Notes: generated by a model not told the origin, from the sequence alone. 64,000 nt of DNA from Paenibacillus sp. FSL K6-1096 (GCF_037977055.1 NZ_CP150274.1:3224001-3288000); one strand, 5' to 3'. Shown: positions 52,108 to 61,531, numbered from the stretch's first letter. A program made the numbers and translations.

Positions 52108-53774
52108 GCATCCGGGCAGAGCAGCTCTCCTTCCGGTACGGGGACGGCGGGCAGGCGATACAGGATGTCTCCCTGGATATCCGTCCGGGGACGCTGACCG
52201 TCCTCTGCGGTGTGAACGGGAGCGGCAAGTCCACGCTGCTCCGCCTGCTGGCGGGATTAGCAGAGCCTTCAGCCGGGCAGATTCGCTATGATGCCGGGAA
52301 GCAGGCCTTATCGATGGTCTTCCAGCAGCCGGAGACCCAGCTGTTCGCAGGCACGGTGCATAAGGACATCGAATATGGCTTGGCTGAGCGCGGTGTACCC
52401 AAGGCGCAGCGGCCGGAGATCATCGCAGATGTGCTGAAGCAGACCGGGCTGGCTTATGATGAATTCGCCTCCCGCTCGCCCTTTCTGCTGAGCGGAGGCG
52501 AGAAGCGCCGGGTCTGCATTGCCGGTGCCCTGGCCGTTCAGCCGGGTCTGCTGATTCTCGATGAGCCGACGGCCGGGCTGGACCCGCAGGCGGCACAGGC
52601 GCTGCTGGATCTGGTGCAGGAGCTGCGCGGAAGAGGCCTGACGCTCATTGTCGGCACCCATGACCTGGACAGCTTCCTGCCGGCTGCCGACAAGGTCATC
52701 GTGATGAAGCAGGGCACCATCCATTATGACGGGCCTGCATCCAGGCTGACCGCTGATCCCGGCCTGCTGGAGGACGCCGGCCTGACCCCGCCCGCGTATG
52801 CCTCCATAGGGCGAAGAGCGGTGGAACGCGGCCTGCTCGAAGCCGTGCCGCACAGCCTGGAGGAGCTGCTGGCTGAGCTTGCGCAGCACCCGCTGCCCCT
52901 GCCGCCGCAGGAGGCTGACAGCTCGCCCGCAAGCCCCGGCACCGCAGCCGCCATGGCCGGAGCCGGGGCAGACAGTCCGCCCGGCCCTTGCCCGAAGCCG
53001 GAACAGCCCCGGGCACGGGCCGGCTGGCAGCATCTGGACCCCAGGGTCAAATGGCTGGGAATGCTGCTCGGCTCGCTGGTCCTGCTCGCGGCGGATTCTC
53101 TGCTTCCGCTGCTGCTTACCGCAGGTCTGCTGGTCGGGCTGGCCCTATCGGCGCATCTCTCCCGGCGCAGAGCCGTACGCTTCTTCCGGCCGTTCATCGT
53201 GATGTTCCTGTTCCTGTGGCTGCTGTCCGCCTTAAGCTGGAGCAGCTCCCCCGACTTCGCCATCGGGCCGGTCGGGTTCAGTAATGAAGGAACGGTGCGC
53301 GGCGGAATCAGCGTGCTGCGCTTCCTGCTGCTGCTTGCCCTCGGCTTCCTGTTCACCGAGACCACAACCGGCGCACCCCTGCGGGAGGGGCTGGAATGGG
53401 CGATTGCCCCGCTGCGCGCCTTGGGCATCCGTACCCGCAACTGGTCGCTGGCCGTCTCGGTAACCCTGCAGTTTGTGCCGTGGATTCTCGGCAAGCTGGC
53501 CCAGCTTCAGCTCGCCCTGCGTTCACGCGGGCAGCGCTCCCGCGGACTCGGACGCTGGTCGCCCAGGCAGATTGTGCTGATGATCGTTCCCCTGCTGATC
53601 CTTGTGCTGGGCATGGGCGATGAGCTGGCAACCGCCGTGGAATCACGGGGGTATGATCCCGCCCGGCAGCGGACGCCGGTCTACCAGCTATCCTGGAGCA
53701 GGCGTGATACAGCGGCTGCCCTCTGCATCGTGACGGTTGCGGCCTTGTTGTGGTGGGTGGCCCGGATAAACTGA
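52104..53774 (+). CDS. EcfA-EcfT fusion: ECF ATPase joined to the transmembrane subunit
   Basis: A protein of 556 residues that joins two normally separate ECF subunits. Residues 1-245 are an ATPase (Walker A GVNGSGKST, Q-loop VFQQPETQLFAGTV, signature LSGGEKRR, Walker B LILDEPTAGLD). A Pro/Ala-rich linker runs from about 270 to 305. Residues 308-556 are EcfT: LDPRVKWLGMLLG start, about five helices, and the two coupling motifs SRGQRSRG and ESRGYDPAR. With EcfA and BioY this gives a complete biotin importer; other S components might share it. The in-frame fusion has no stop or frameshift. Confidence 0.9.
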   Translation: MSIRAEQLSFRYGDGGQAIQDVSLDIRPGTLTVLCGVNGSGKSTLLRLLAGLAEPSAGQIRYDAGKQALSMVFQQPETQLFAGTVHKDIEYGLAERGVPKAQRPEIIADVLKQTGLAYDEFASRSPFLLSGGEKRRVCIAGALAVQPGLLILDEPTAGLDPQAAQALLDLVQELRGRGLTLIVGTHDLDSFLPAADKVIVMKQGTIHYDGPASRLTADPGLLEDAGLTPPAYASIGRRAVERGLLEAVPHSLEELLAELAQHPLPLPPQEADSSPASPGTAAAMAGAGADSPPGPCPKPEQPRARAGWQHLDPRVKWLGMLLGSLVLLAADSLLPLLLTAGLLVGLALSAHLSRRRAVRFFRPFIVMFLFLWLLSALSWSSSPDFAIGPVGFSNEGTVRGGISVLRFLLLLALGFLFTETTTGAPLREGLEWAIAPLRALGIRTRNWSLAVSVTLQFVPWILGKLAQLQLALRSRGQRSRGLGRWSPRQIVLMIVPLLILVLGMGDELATAVESRGYDPARQRTPVYQLSWSRRDTAAALCIVTVAALLWWVARIN

Positions 53775-53853
53775 CGACAGCCAAAGCAGAACTTATCCGG
53801 CAGCTCCCCCAACAACCCGGCCTGGCTCCTCCCCCGAATCACTAGCCATAGAC

Positions 53854-53907
53854 ATGAAGAGACGGCTGCATTGTCCTATTCTAAGGTCTGCAGCCGTCTT
53901 CATTTTT
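53854..53907. terminator. Bidirectional terminator between the ECF operon and mprF
   Basis: ATGAAGAGACGGCTGCA and TGCAGCCGTCTTCAT form a long stem with one bulge, followed by TTTTTG on the plus strand. It lies between convergent genes. Confidence 0.8.
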
Positions 53908-53951
53908 GCAGGATTTCTTAAAAAGAACTCACCTTGCATTCCCGCTTCCTG

Positions 53952-56633
53952 CTATGTCGCAGTGTTCCCGCCCTGATCCGCCAGCGTCTCCTCCGCCCGC
54001 CGTGAGACCAGCCGCACCAGATCCAGGGTCAGCAGCGGAAGGGTGACGGAAGCGGGATACGCCAGATACCGCGGCTCCCAGACCGGACTGAACTTCTCCT
54101 TGTAGCGCCGCAGGCCGGAGAAGCCGTACCAGTGGCCGCCGCGCTCGAAGACGAGCCGGGCCAGCTTCTCCTCCCGCAGCGCCCCGGGATTGCGCCCGAC
54201 ACTGGACAGCGGGGCATGGCCCAGATTGAACCGGCTGTAGCCGCGTGACTTCGACCACTCCAGCAGCTTCAGGAACAGGTAATCCATCGTACCGTTTGGC
54301 GTATCCTTACGGTGGCGCATCAGGTCAATGGAGACCGTCTTCTGACCGTCATATCCCGGAGCCAGCGAGGCAAAAGCCAGCAGACTGCCCTCCGGTGAAC
54401 GCAGCAGCGCCACCGGGGCAAGCTGCAGGTACGGCTCGCTGAACCAGCCCAGCGAATAGCCTTTCTCCATCCGTCCGGCCAGCCATTCCTCCGACACCAG
54501 GCGCAGCTCCTGCAGCAGTTCAGCAGAGTGCTGCGGGGCGGTAATCTCAAACACATACCCTTCCCGTTCAAACCGGTTCCTTACACTGCGCAGGCTGCCG
54601 CTTCGCGGCCCGCTGGTCGTGAAGCTCTCCAGCGGCACAAGCGCCTCCTCCCCCAGCTTGAAGAACCGGTAGCCCTGCTCATGATACACCGGAAGCTGGG
54701 CCGGCGTCGCCTGATAGAACACCACAGAGAGGCCGTACAGATCAGCCGCCTGCCTGAACTCGCTGATCGCGTTGTTGAACAGGCCCGCAGGGCCCAGCGG
54801 GTCGCCGAGCACCACCAGCTTGTCGCGGACTCTGGAGAAGGCGAACAGCACCTTGCCTTCCTGCGCCCAGAAGAAGCTTTTGTCGCCCAGGAACAGCATA
54901 TGGCTCAGCGCATTGCCCCAGCCTTCAGAGAGGAAGCGCTCCAGCCGGGCCATATCCTGATCCCCCAGGATGGCGTCCGCCTTGCGCTGCGGCCTCAGCG
55001 CGACCATCATCGTCAGCAGCAGCCAGGAGAAGATCAGCCCTCCGACCGCCGTAACCGCCGCATTGCCGTACCTCCGCAGCCATTCCGCCTGGACGCCCGC
55101 CGGGAGATGCTTCAGGAAGCCGTGGTGGGTATAGCTGCCCAGCCAATAATAGCAGAGGGCAATCACCGAGGTCAGAGCAAGCCACCATAGCGTGCTTCTC
55201 ATGCTGAGCGGAACGCTGATGCGGTAGAACCGGGTGCGGGAGATCCAGAGGATCAGGGCGACCAGCAGCAGGAACAGCGCCTCCTCATAGTCAAACCCCT
55301 TCGTGAACGCAAACACCGCCCCGCCAAAAAGCAGCACGCTCGTCCACACATACGCCCGGTGCACCCGCAGAGAGATGCCCCGCGACAGCAGAATCAGCAT
55401 GAAGCCGATCAGCACCGACAGATGATGCGAGATCTGCATCACGGGCAGGGACAGCAGCTCCTCCGTCACCTTCAGCCGGTAGAGCAGCTCGGGTGTAGCT
55501 GCGGACAGCAGCAAGAGCAGACCGCTGGCCAGCACCAGCTTACCAAGCGCCCACACACCCAGATCACTCAGAAAGGTATACTGGCCGGGCCAGCCCCATA
55601 TTTTCTGCCAGAGCGTCAGCGGTGCTTCCATGCTGTCCCCGCTGCGCTCAGCCCCCTTCGTGCCCGGCAATCCGAACTCCAGCGCGGCCAGCACCAGCCC
55701 GAGCAGCCAGGGGATGATGTAATAGAACAATCTGTAGATGACCAGCACCGCCATGGCATGGTCAGTTTTGAAGCCAAGCTGGGTCAGCCCCAGCAGCGCA
55801 ATGAGGTCGAAGGCCCCGATACCGCCGGGAGCCATGCTCAGAATGCCGGCGATGGCCGCAACGACATAGATGCTGAAAATAATAAGCAGCGGAGCCTCCC
55901 CGAGCAGCTTGGCGGCAATCACCCAGAAGGTCAGACCGGCGAACACCCACTCCAGCAGAGACGCTCCCACCGATGCGCCCACAGTCAGCCAGGCGGTTCT
56001 TCCCTCGCCCCGGTTGATCCATTTGGCGAAGAGCGAGGAGCGCTGCAGCAGCACGAACCCCGGCAGATACAGCGCCATCCCCCAGACTGCGAAGATCAGC
56101 CAGTGATGCGCCCCAAGCAGCGGAGCCGCCGGCAGCAGCCCGGTGAGCGTGCCCCAGGCGAGCAGCGAGAGCCCCGTAATCATCAGCGGCGACAGGAAAA
56201 CAATAGCCGGCGCCAGCACGGCTGCGGGCACATGGCTTCTTTTGTAGAGCAGCGTCCGCAGGCCCGCCCCGGCGAGTCCGGCAAAGCCGATCATATTGTT
56301 GAACGTATTCGCAATCCAGGCATACCGGAACGTCCGCCAGAGGCCTGTCTGCAGGCGGAAATGCCTGCGGATCAGATAATCGTAAGCACTCATCACCGCC
56401 ACCGAGAGCAGCGAAATCCCCAGCATCTGCGCAATGGCCGGCACGGGGACGGACTTCAGATCATGGATGATTTTGCCCATATGAATCTGCTTCAGCTCAT
56501 GCTGCCCTTCCCAGTACACCAGCCCGATAATCAGCAGCGGAAAAAGCGCCCGCACCGCCTTAATCCGGTAAATGGAGATCAGCAGGCGGACGAGCTTGAA
56601 GCGTTGAAGTTTATTTTTGATCACATTATGCAT
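53952..56633 (-). CDS. mprF: MprF bifunctional lysylphosphatidylglycerol synthase/flippase
   Basis: A protein of 893 residues. Fourteen or so helices (about 25-560) form the flippase, with the SMAPGGIGAFDLIALLGL motif typical of the UPF0104 half. The soluble C-terminal 320 residues form the tandem GNAT-like synthase (VVLGDPLGP, SLRSVRNRFEREGYVFE, GTMDYLFLKLLEWSKSRGYSRFNLGHAPLS). It adds lysine (or another amino acid) from tRNA to phosphatidylglycerol and moves the product outward, lowering surface charge and protecting from cationic peptides. The ATG at 56633 follows AGGTGA. An extended -10 box lies at 56700. Confidence 0.9.
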   Translation of the reverse strand: MHNVIKNKLQRFKLVRLLISIYRIKAVRALFPLLIIGLVYWEGQHELKQIHMGKIIHDLKSVPVPAIAQMLGISLLSVAVMSAYDYLIRRHFRLQTGLWRTFRYAWIANTFNNMIGFAGLAGAGLRTLLYKRSHVPAAVLAPAIVFLSPLMITGLSLLAWGTLTGLLPAAPLLGAHHWLIFAVWGMALYLPGFVLLQRSSLFAKWINRGEGRTAWLTVGASVGASLLEWVFAGLTFWVIAAKLLGEAPLLIIFSIYVVAAIAGILSMAPGGIGAFDLIALLGLTQLGFKTDHAMAVLVIYRLFYYIIPWLLGLVLAALEFGLPGTKGAERSGDSMEAPLTLWQKIWGWPGQYTFLSDLGVWALGKLVLASGLLLLLSAATPELLYRLKVTEELLSLPVMQISHHLSVLIGFMLILLSRGISLRVHRAYVWTSVLLFGGAVFAFTKGFDYEEALFLLLVALILWISRTRFYRISVPLSMRSTLWWLALTSVIALCYYWLGSYTHHGFLKHLPAGVQAEWLRRYGNAAVTAVGGLIFSWLLLTMMVALRPQRKADAILGDQDMARLERFLSEGWGNALSHMLFLGDKSFFWAQEGKVLFAFSRVRDKLVVLGDPLGPAGLFNNAISEFRQAADLYGLSVVFYQATPAQLPVYHEQGYRFFKLGEEALVPLESFTTSGPRSGSLRSVRNRFEREGYVFEITAPQHSAELLQELRLVSEEWLAGRMEKGYSLGWFSEPYLQLAPVALLRSPEGSLLAFASLAPGYDGQKTVSIDLMRHRKDTPNGTMDYLFLKLLEWSKSRGYSRFNLGHAPLSSVGRNPGALREEKLARLVFERGGHWYGFSGLRRYKEKFSPVWEPRYLAYPASVTLPLLTLDLVRLVSRRAEETLADQGGNTAT

Positions 56634-56699
56634 GAATTCACCTGTCCTCACTGCCGAACACGCTTATTGCATAAGCCGTATTCCGCATTACACCTCACC

Positions 56700-56708
56700 A
56701 TTATAACA
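56700..56708 (-). promoter_or_regulatory. Extended -10 promoter for mprF
   Basis: On the minus strand TGTTATAAT is an extended -10 box, 67 bp before the mprF ATG. No consensus -35 box is visible. Confidence 0.5.
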
Positions 56709-56813
56709 AGATCGTCCGGGGAAGGCCCATATAATGGTCACATGTTCTATAGAGTTAGACAGTCATCCGTATGTATATCCCTGCAAAAAAAATTTAAGGA
56801 TCAGGCCGCTCTG

Positions 56814-57680
56814 CTAGTCCTTCCGTGTCCTCCGGTTCACCAGCATGACGCTCAGCAGAATGATGACCAGTCCGGCAATGGTGTTGGCGTAGACTTGCTC
56901 GTGCAGGAACAGCACGCCCCACATCAGACCGAAGACAGGTACGAGAAAGGTGACGCTGACCGTCTTGACCGGACCGATGCTGGCGATGAGCCGGAAATAG
57001 AGCAGATAAGCTACCGAGGTGCAGAGCAGCGACAGGCCGAGTACGGAATACACGGCGGCAGAGGATGGCAGATGATCGGGGGCAAAAAGCACGGCCAGCG
57101 GCAGCAGCACCACGCTTGCTCCCAGCTGTTGCCCGGCCGCGAGCGCAAGCGGTGAGAGGCCTGAGCCTACACGCGAAGCGTACAGCCCTCCGAACGCATA
57201 ACAGAGCGCAGCACCGAGCGAATAGCCTACAGATAACAGAACGGTGCCTGTCAGCGGAAGCGGGCTCCAGCCGACCAGCACCACTACACCAGCCAGGCCC
57301 ATAACCAGTCCGGCTGATTTGGCCGCTCCCGGCTTCTCCTTCCGGGTCCCCCAGGCGGCCAGCGCCGCGAACATTGGAGTCGTGGCATTGAGAATCGCCG
57401 CCAGCGAGGCGCTTAAGTGCAGCTCAGCCATACAGATCAGCGTGAACGGCAGCGCCGCATTGATTCCGCCCAGCAGCAGGAACGGCTTCCAGTGCTTCAG
57501 GATACCCAGCCTGCGCCGGGTCAGCAGCGCATAGAGCACCAGAGCGGCCCCGGCAATAGTAACACGCAGCTCTGTCGTGAAGACCGGACCGAGTTCAGGT
57601 GAGGCGATCCGCATGAACAGAAAGGAGGCGCCCCAGGTACAGGCCAGCAGCAGCAGCACACCGAAGTCCTTGCGGCTCAT
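56814..57680 (-). CDS. EamA/DMT-family transporter
   Basis: A protein of 288 residues with ten helices in two EamA repeats (LLACTWGASFLFMRIASPELGP at the start, GYSLGAALCYAFGGLYASR beginning the second half). Such carriers export amino acids, purines or other metabolites; the substrate is unknown. The ATG overlaps the stop of the Bcr/CflA gene by 4 bp (ATGA) with GGGGAG upstream, so 86 residues of a much longer ORF in this frame are discarded. The pair is one operon. Confidence 0.88.
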   Translation of the reverse strand: MSRKDFGVLLLLACTWGASFLFMRIASPELGPVFTTELRVTIAGAALVLYALLTRRRLGILKHWKPFLLLGGINAALPFTLICMAELHLSASLAAILNATTPMFAALAAWGTRKEKPGAAKSAGLVMGLAGVVVLVGWSPLPLTGTVLLSVGYSLGAALCYAFGGLYASRVGSGLSPLALAAGQQLGASVVLLPLAVLFAPDHLPSSAAVYSVLGLSLLCTSVAYLLYFRLIASIGPVKTVSVTFLVPVFGLMWGVLFLHEQVYANTIAGLVIILLSVMLVNRRTRKD

Positions 57681-58906
57681 GGCCGGGACTCCCCTCGGCA
57701 GAGCAGCACATAGGACAGCACAGACAGGAGACCGGCTCCGGCGATAACCAGCGCCATCGGCATGGCTGAGCCGCTGCCGCCAAGTCCGACCAGCGGTGCT
57801 GCGCAGCTTCCGAGCAGCAGAGGAAGCAGGCCCAGCAGCGCAGAGGCGCTGCCTGCGGTCTCGCCCTGGTCCTGCATCGCCAGCGAGAAGCTGGTGGTGC
57901 CCACCAGACCTACACTTGCGACCACGGCGAACAGACAAGGCAGAATCAGCGGCAGCCCGCCTCCGGCCAGGAGGGTAACCAGCAGCAGGATGCCGCCTGC
58001 GGTGCTGAGCAGAAGGCCGCAGATCAGCAGCTTGCGCTCGCCTACTCTTGCCGAGAGCCGTCCGGCCACCTGTCCCGTCAGGATAATGCCGAGACCATTC
58101 ACCGCGAAGATCAGGCTATACATTTGCGGGGATACCCCGTAGATAATCTGCAGGACAAAAGAAGATCCCGAGATATAAGCGAACATCCCTGCGGTAACAA
58201 AGCCCTGGGAGAGCGCATAGCCCATGAACCGGGCATTGCCGAGCAGGGTGCGGAAGGTGCGCAGCGTCCCGGTTAGCCCGCTTTGGATTCGCTTATCTTT
58301 GGGCAGCGTCTCCGGCAGGCGCAGCAGAATAACCGCCGCGAAGAGCAGGCCGCAGACGAACAGGACGATAAACACACCTTGCCAGTCCGTCACCCGCAGC
58401 AGCTGCCCGCCGAGGACCGGAGCGACGATCGGGCCCAGCCCGTTGACTATCATCAGCAGCGAGAAGAACCGCGTCAGCTCTGAGCCGCTGTACATATCGC
58501 GGACCGCCGCGCGGGAGATCACGACACCTACGGAGCCGGCCAGCCCCTGGATGAACCGCAGGACCACCAGCAGGCCGATCGACGGGCTGAATGCGCATAA
58601 CAGCGAGGATACGGCATAGATAATCATGCCGATCAGCAGCGGGGTGCGGCGTCCGTGCACATCGCTAAGCGGGCCGGCCACCAGCTGGCCTGAAGCCAGC
58701 CCCAACAGGAAGAAGGTTAAGCTAAGCTGAACCATCGCCGGGCTGGTGCCGAAATAAGTGCTAAGCTCAGGCAAGGCCGGCAAATACATATCAATCGACA
58801 GCGGGCCGATGGTGGCAATCGCCCCCAGAATGACTGCAAGCTGCAGCCGCTGGCTTCTGGATGGCCCGCCCTCGGCCAGGCTTGTCACCGAATTGTGCTT
58901 CATCAT
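57677..58906 (-). CDS. Bcr/CflA-type MFS drug exporter
   Basis: A protein of 409 residues with twelve helices. The Bcr/CflA start LSIDMYLPALPELSTYFGTS, motif A GPLSDVHGRRTPLLIG and motif C-like GLGPIVAPVLGGQLL are clear. Members export bicyclomycin, chloramphenicol or sulfonamides, and also amino acids or cysteine. AAAGGAAG precedes the ATG at a slightly long distance; the second ATG (58903) is equally possible. It is coupled to the EamA gene. Confidence 0.88.
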   Translation of the reverse strand: MMKHNSVTSLAEGGPSRSQRLQLAVILGAIATIGPLSIDMYLPALPELSTYFGTSPAMVQLSLTFFLLGLASGQLVAGPLSDVHGRRTPLLIGMIIYAVSSLLCAFSPSIGLLVVLRFIQGLAGSVGVVISRAAVRDMYSGSELTRFFSLLMIVNGLGPIVAPVLGGQLLRVTDWQGVFIVLFVCGLLFAAVILLRLPETLPKDKRIQSGLTGTLRTFRTLLGNARFMGYALSQGFVTAGMFAYISGSSFVLQIIYGVSPQMYSLIFAVNGLGIILTGQVAGRLSARVGERKLLICGLLLSTAGGILLLVTLLAGGGLPLILPCLFAVVASVGLVGTTSFSLAMQDQGETAGSASALLGLLPLLLGSCAAPLVGLGGSGSAMPMALVIAGAGLLSVLSYVLLCRGESRP

Positions 58907-59077
58907 GAACAGGATACTTCCTTTCTTGCCGGTAACCTTCAGTAAGACGGCAGAGCCATTTATGTTCAGGTCCGTTAATATATTTCTCCATACTACCCGA
59001 TGACCGCCGGATTGTTCAATGAATTTCTGGTTTGGCGCGGCAGAGGGGCTGCGGGTGAGGGCGACCTGTGCGCATAT

Positions 59078-59260
59078 CCTGCAGAAAATGCAACAATGTT
59101 GCTCATGAGAAGCCCTCTGCGCGGAAATCCTGCACGTATTGCAACATTCTCAGCCCTAACCAGCCCCCAAGCGCCGGAATTCCTGCAAAAGATGCAACAA
59201 TGTCCCATAGCGAGCAACAAATTTAGAAAATTGCTGCAAATAGTGCAATATTGCTGCCCG
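59078..59260. repeat. 51-bp repeat family B, four units
   Basis: CCTGCA starts at 59078, 59129 and 59182, and a diverged GCTGCA at 59233 (steps 51, 53 and 51 bp). The core is C-C-T-G-C-A-N5-T-G-C-A-A-C-A-A-T, a TGCA-N5-TGCA dyad; three cores continue AACA(A)T and the last AATAT. Between cores the sequence varies. The unit is unrelated to families A and C. It lies between mhqD and the MFS gene; no gene is seen from 58907 to 59367. Confidence 0.8.
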
Positions 59261-59294
59261 GGAGGAACGTATTGGGCGCATAATTTGAACAACA

Positions 59295-59353
59295 AACAAC
59301 CGCCTGCCGTACCCGCCAATCCTCTGTGATCGGCAGGCCCGCAGGCGGTTGTT
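59295..59353. terminator. Terminator after mhqD
   Basis: AACAACCGCCTGC and GCAGGCGGTTGTT pair perfectly over 13 bp around a 33-base loop, which can also pair internally (CTGCCG/CGGCAG). It ends 15 bp beyond the mhqD stop on the minus strand. Confidence 0.65.
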
Positions 59354-59367
59354 CCGAGATGCTGTTG

Positions 59368-59985
59368 TTACTTCGCAGAATCCGTCAGAGCAGCCAGCCA
59401 ATCTCTGGCCGCCTCTGCTTCGGCCGCGCTCAGGCGGTGTCCGTGATTGCCCCAGTGGGAGGTAACCTCGGCTCCGGCTCCGCTGAGCAGAGCTTCCAGC
59501 TCCTTGGTCTCGGGAGTGGGGATAATCGGATCGTTCGTGCCTGCCCCGATGAAGACCGGGACCCCTTCAAGTGAAGGAAGCGTCAGGCCGCGCAGCGGAA
59601 CCATCGGATGCAGCAGCACCGCCGCCCGGAAGATGTTCCCGTAGTGGAACAGCAGGCTGCCCGCAATGTTCGCGCCGTTGGAATAGCCGACTGCCACTAA
59701 GTTGCCGGCATCGAAGCCGTATTTTGCCGCCGCCTCATCCAGGAACTGCTTCACCTCATGGGTGCGGAAGATCAGATCCTCCTCGTCGAAGATCCCCTCC
59801 GCCAGCCGCCGGAAGAAGCGGGGCATCCCGTTCTCCAGCACGTTGCCGCGGATACCCAGCACGGAAGCGCCGGGAGCCAGCAGCTCGGCCAGCGGCAGCA
59901 GGTCACGCTCGTTGCCGCCTGTGCCGTGGAATAATATTAGTGTCGGCTGAGTTGCATCAGTACCTTGCTGGAATACATGAATCAT
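59368..59985 (-). CDS. mhqD: MhqD-like carboxylesterase (alpha/beta hydrolase)
   Basis: A protein of 205 residues. Alpha/beta-hydrolase marks: LILFHGTGGNERDLL oxyanion region, nucleophile Ser in VAVGYSNGAN, Asp in GTNDPIIP and His in WGNHGHRLS. In Bacillus MhqD is induced by quinones and diamide and is thought to detoxify quinone-derived esters or thioesters. Its ATG overlaps the mhqO stop (ATGA), and a terminator follows. It is the last gene of the mhqP-mhqO-mhqD set. Confidence 0.88.
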   Translation of the reverse strand: MIHVFQQGTDATQPTLILFHGTGGNERDLLPLAELLAPGASVLGIRGNVLENGMPRFFRRLAEGIFDEEDLIFRTHEVKQFLDEAAAKYGFDAGNLVAVGYSNGANIAGSLLFHYGNIFRAAVLLHPMVPLRGLTLPSLEGVPVFIGAGTNDPIIPTPETKELEALLSGAGAEVTSHWGNHGHRLSAAEAEAARDWLAALTDSAK

Positions 59986-60932
59986 CCTTGCTTCACTCCA
60001 TTCTCGCGGATTTCAAACGGGCTCAAGTTCGCTTCAATCGCCTCACGCTGCGGCTCGAACCATGGCGGGAGCATCAGCTTCTGTCCAAGCGCCTCCGGCG
60101 CTTCATCCCGGGCGAAGCCTGGAGGATCAGTCGCAATCTCGAACAGGATGCCGCCTTCTTCCCGGAAGTAGATGGCATTGAAGTACTGGCGGTCCTGCAC
60201 CGGCGTCGGCCGGTAACCATGACTCTGTACGCGGCGGCCCCATTCGAGCTGCTCGCTGTCATCCTTGGCGCGCCAAGCAATATGGTGAACCGTTCCTGTA
60301 CCGCCGCCCCCCTGCGGAACCGGAGATGCTTTCAGATCAATAATATTGCCGATGTCTCCAGTCGCTCTATACCGGATATAGCCGTCCCCCTCAGCAATCC
60401 GCTCCATCCCCAGCGTACGGGAGAGGGTATCTGCGGTCCGGTCAGGGGCTGAGCTGTAGAGCACAGCTCCCCCGAAGCCTTTGATGGCGTGCTCTACAGG
60501 CACTCCAGCGAAGGACCAGGTGCTCAGCGCACCTGCTTCACGCTCCACCAGTTCGATCCGCAAGCCGTCATAATCCGCGAATGAGAGGTAAGATTCACCG
60601 ATCCGGCTGACAGAGGTCACTGGAATCTGATAAGCGGCCAGCCGCTTTTCCCAGAATCCCAGGGAGCCGGACGGTACAGCATAGGTGGTCACTCCCACCT
60701 GTCCGCCGCCGATTCTGCCCTTACGTCCGTGGGCCCAGGGGAAGAAGGTGATAATGGTGCCCGGTGCGCCCTGCTCATTGCCGAAGTAGAGGTGGTAGAC
60801 CTCGGGGGCGTCGAAGTTGATGGTTTTTTTGACCAGGCGCAGACCTAGAACACCGGCATAGAAATCAGCGTTACGCTGGGCGTCCTGAACAAAAGCAGTA
60901 ATATGATGAATCCCGGCAGTATGCATAGTCAT
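59982..60932 (-). CDS. mhqO: MhqO-like ring-cleaving dioxygenase
   Basis: A protein of 316 residues with two vicinal-oxygen-chelate modules. The metal ligands are recognisable: His in AGIHHITAFVQDAQRN, His in GTVHHIAWRAKD and Glu in GGILFEIATDPPGF. It cleaves aromatic rings such as hydroquinones in the thiol-reactive quinone response. AGGAGGG precedes the ATG. It lies 40 bp after the DoxX gene and overlaps mhqD by 4 bp. Confidence 0.9.
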   Translation of the reverse strand: MTMHTAGIHHITAFVQDAQRNADFYAGVLGLRLVKKTINFDAPEVYHLYFGNEQGAPGTIITFFPWAHGRKGRIGGGQVGVTTYAVPSGSLGFWEKRLAAYQIPVTSVSRIGESYLSFADYDGLRIELVEREAGALSTWSFAGVPVEHAIKGFGGAVLYSSAPDRTADTLSRTLGMERIAEGDGYIRYRATGDIGNIIDLKASPVPQGGGGTGTVHHIAWRAKDDSEQLEWGRRVQSHGYRPTPVQDRQYFNAIYFREEGGILFEIATDPPGFARDEAPEALGQKLMLPPWFEPQREAIEANLSPFEIRENGVKQG

Positions 60933-60972
60933 GAGTATACCCTCCTGATAGTTGGTGTGGAGCTATTCATTA

Positions 60973-61374
60973 TTAGTTGAAGAAAAGAGCATCCAGCGAA
61001 ACCGCACCCGGGCCCGTCAGTGCTACACCCACTGCAACCACCAGCACGATCAGCGGGAATTCGATTCCGTTCGCTGTGGACCAGAAGCCGTTAGGGGCAT
61101 GGACCTTAGCAATCGCGCCGAGCATCGTTGCAGCAATCAGCACCGCAGCCACCGGAGTCAGCAGGCCAAGAGTGAACAGCAGCCCGCCCACCAGTTCCAT
61201 CAGACCGGCCAGCACCGCCATGCGCACACCGGGCTTAATGCCAATCGACTCCATCCAGCCGCCCGTTCCCTTAGGCCCGTAGCCGCCGAACCAGCCGAAC
61301 AGCTTCTGCGCGCCATGCCCGATAAACGCAACACCTATCACCAATCTCATCAACAATAAACCTACACTAACCAT
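60973..61374 (-). CDS. mhqP: DoxX-family membrane protein (MhqP-like)
   Basis: A protein of 133 residues with four helices and the DoxX start LLLMRLVIGVAFIGHGAQKLFGWFGG. In Bacillus MhqP belongs to the same regulon as MhqO and supports quinone detoxification at the membrane. GGAG precedes the ATG at 10 bp. An MhqR-type operator lies 32 bp upstream, so this is the first gene of the repressed operon. Confidence 0.88.
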   Translation of the reverse strand: MVSVGLLLMRLVIGVAFIGHGAQKLFGWFGGYGPKGTGGWMESIGIKPGVRMAVLAGLMELVGGLLFTLGLLTPVAAVLIAATMLGAIAKVHAPNGFWSTANGIEFPLIVLVVAVGVALTGPGAVSLDALFFN

Positions 61375-61405
61375 TTTAAAAACACTCCATTCTCTGAATT
61401 TTGAT

Positions 61406-61423
61406 TATCTTAACATTAAGATA
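61406..61423. promoter_or_regulatory. MhqR-type operator upstream of mhqP
   Basis: TATCTTAACATTAAGATA is a near-perfect 18-bp palindrome (TATCTT-N6-AAGATA). It resembles the Bacillus MhqR site in its TATCT/AGATA ends. The same arms with the same spacing occur before mhqR at 62048. Confidence 0.7.
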
Positions 61424-61531
61424 TTGATTAAAAAAAATTTGCACTACTGCTCTATCTATAATAAAGGGCCTTAGCATATGGACAAAGCACACATAACCTG
61501 GCAGAATTTGCAGCTTATCTGTATACCGCTT

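Noticed and set aside
57681..57938. N-terminal 86-residue extension of the EamA transporter
   Set aside because: It overlaps the MFS gene in another frame, has an Arg-rich shadow composition, and the ATG at 57680 has its own ribosome site and a standard ATGA overlap.
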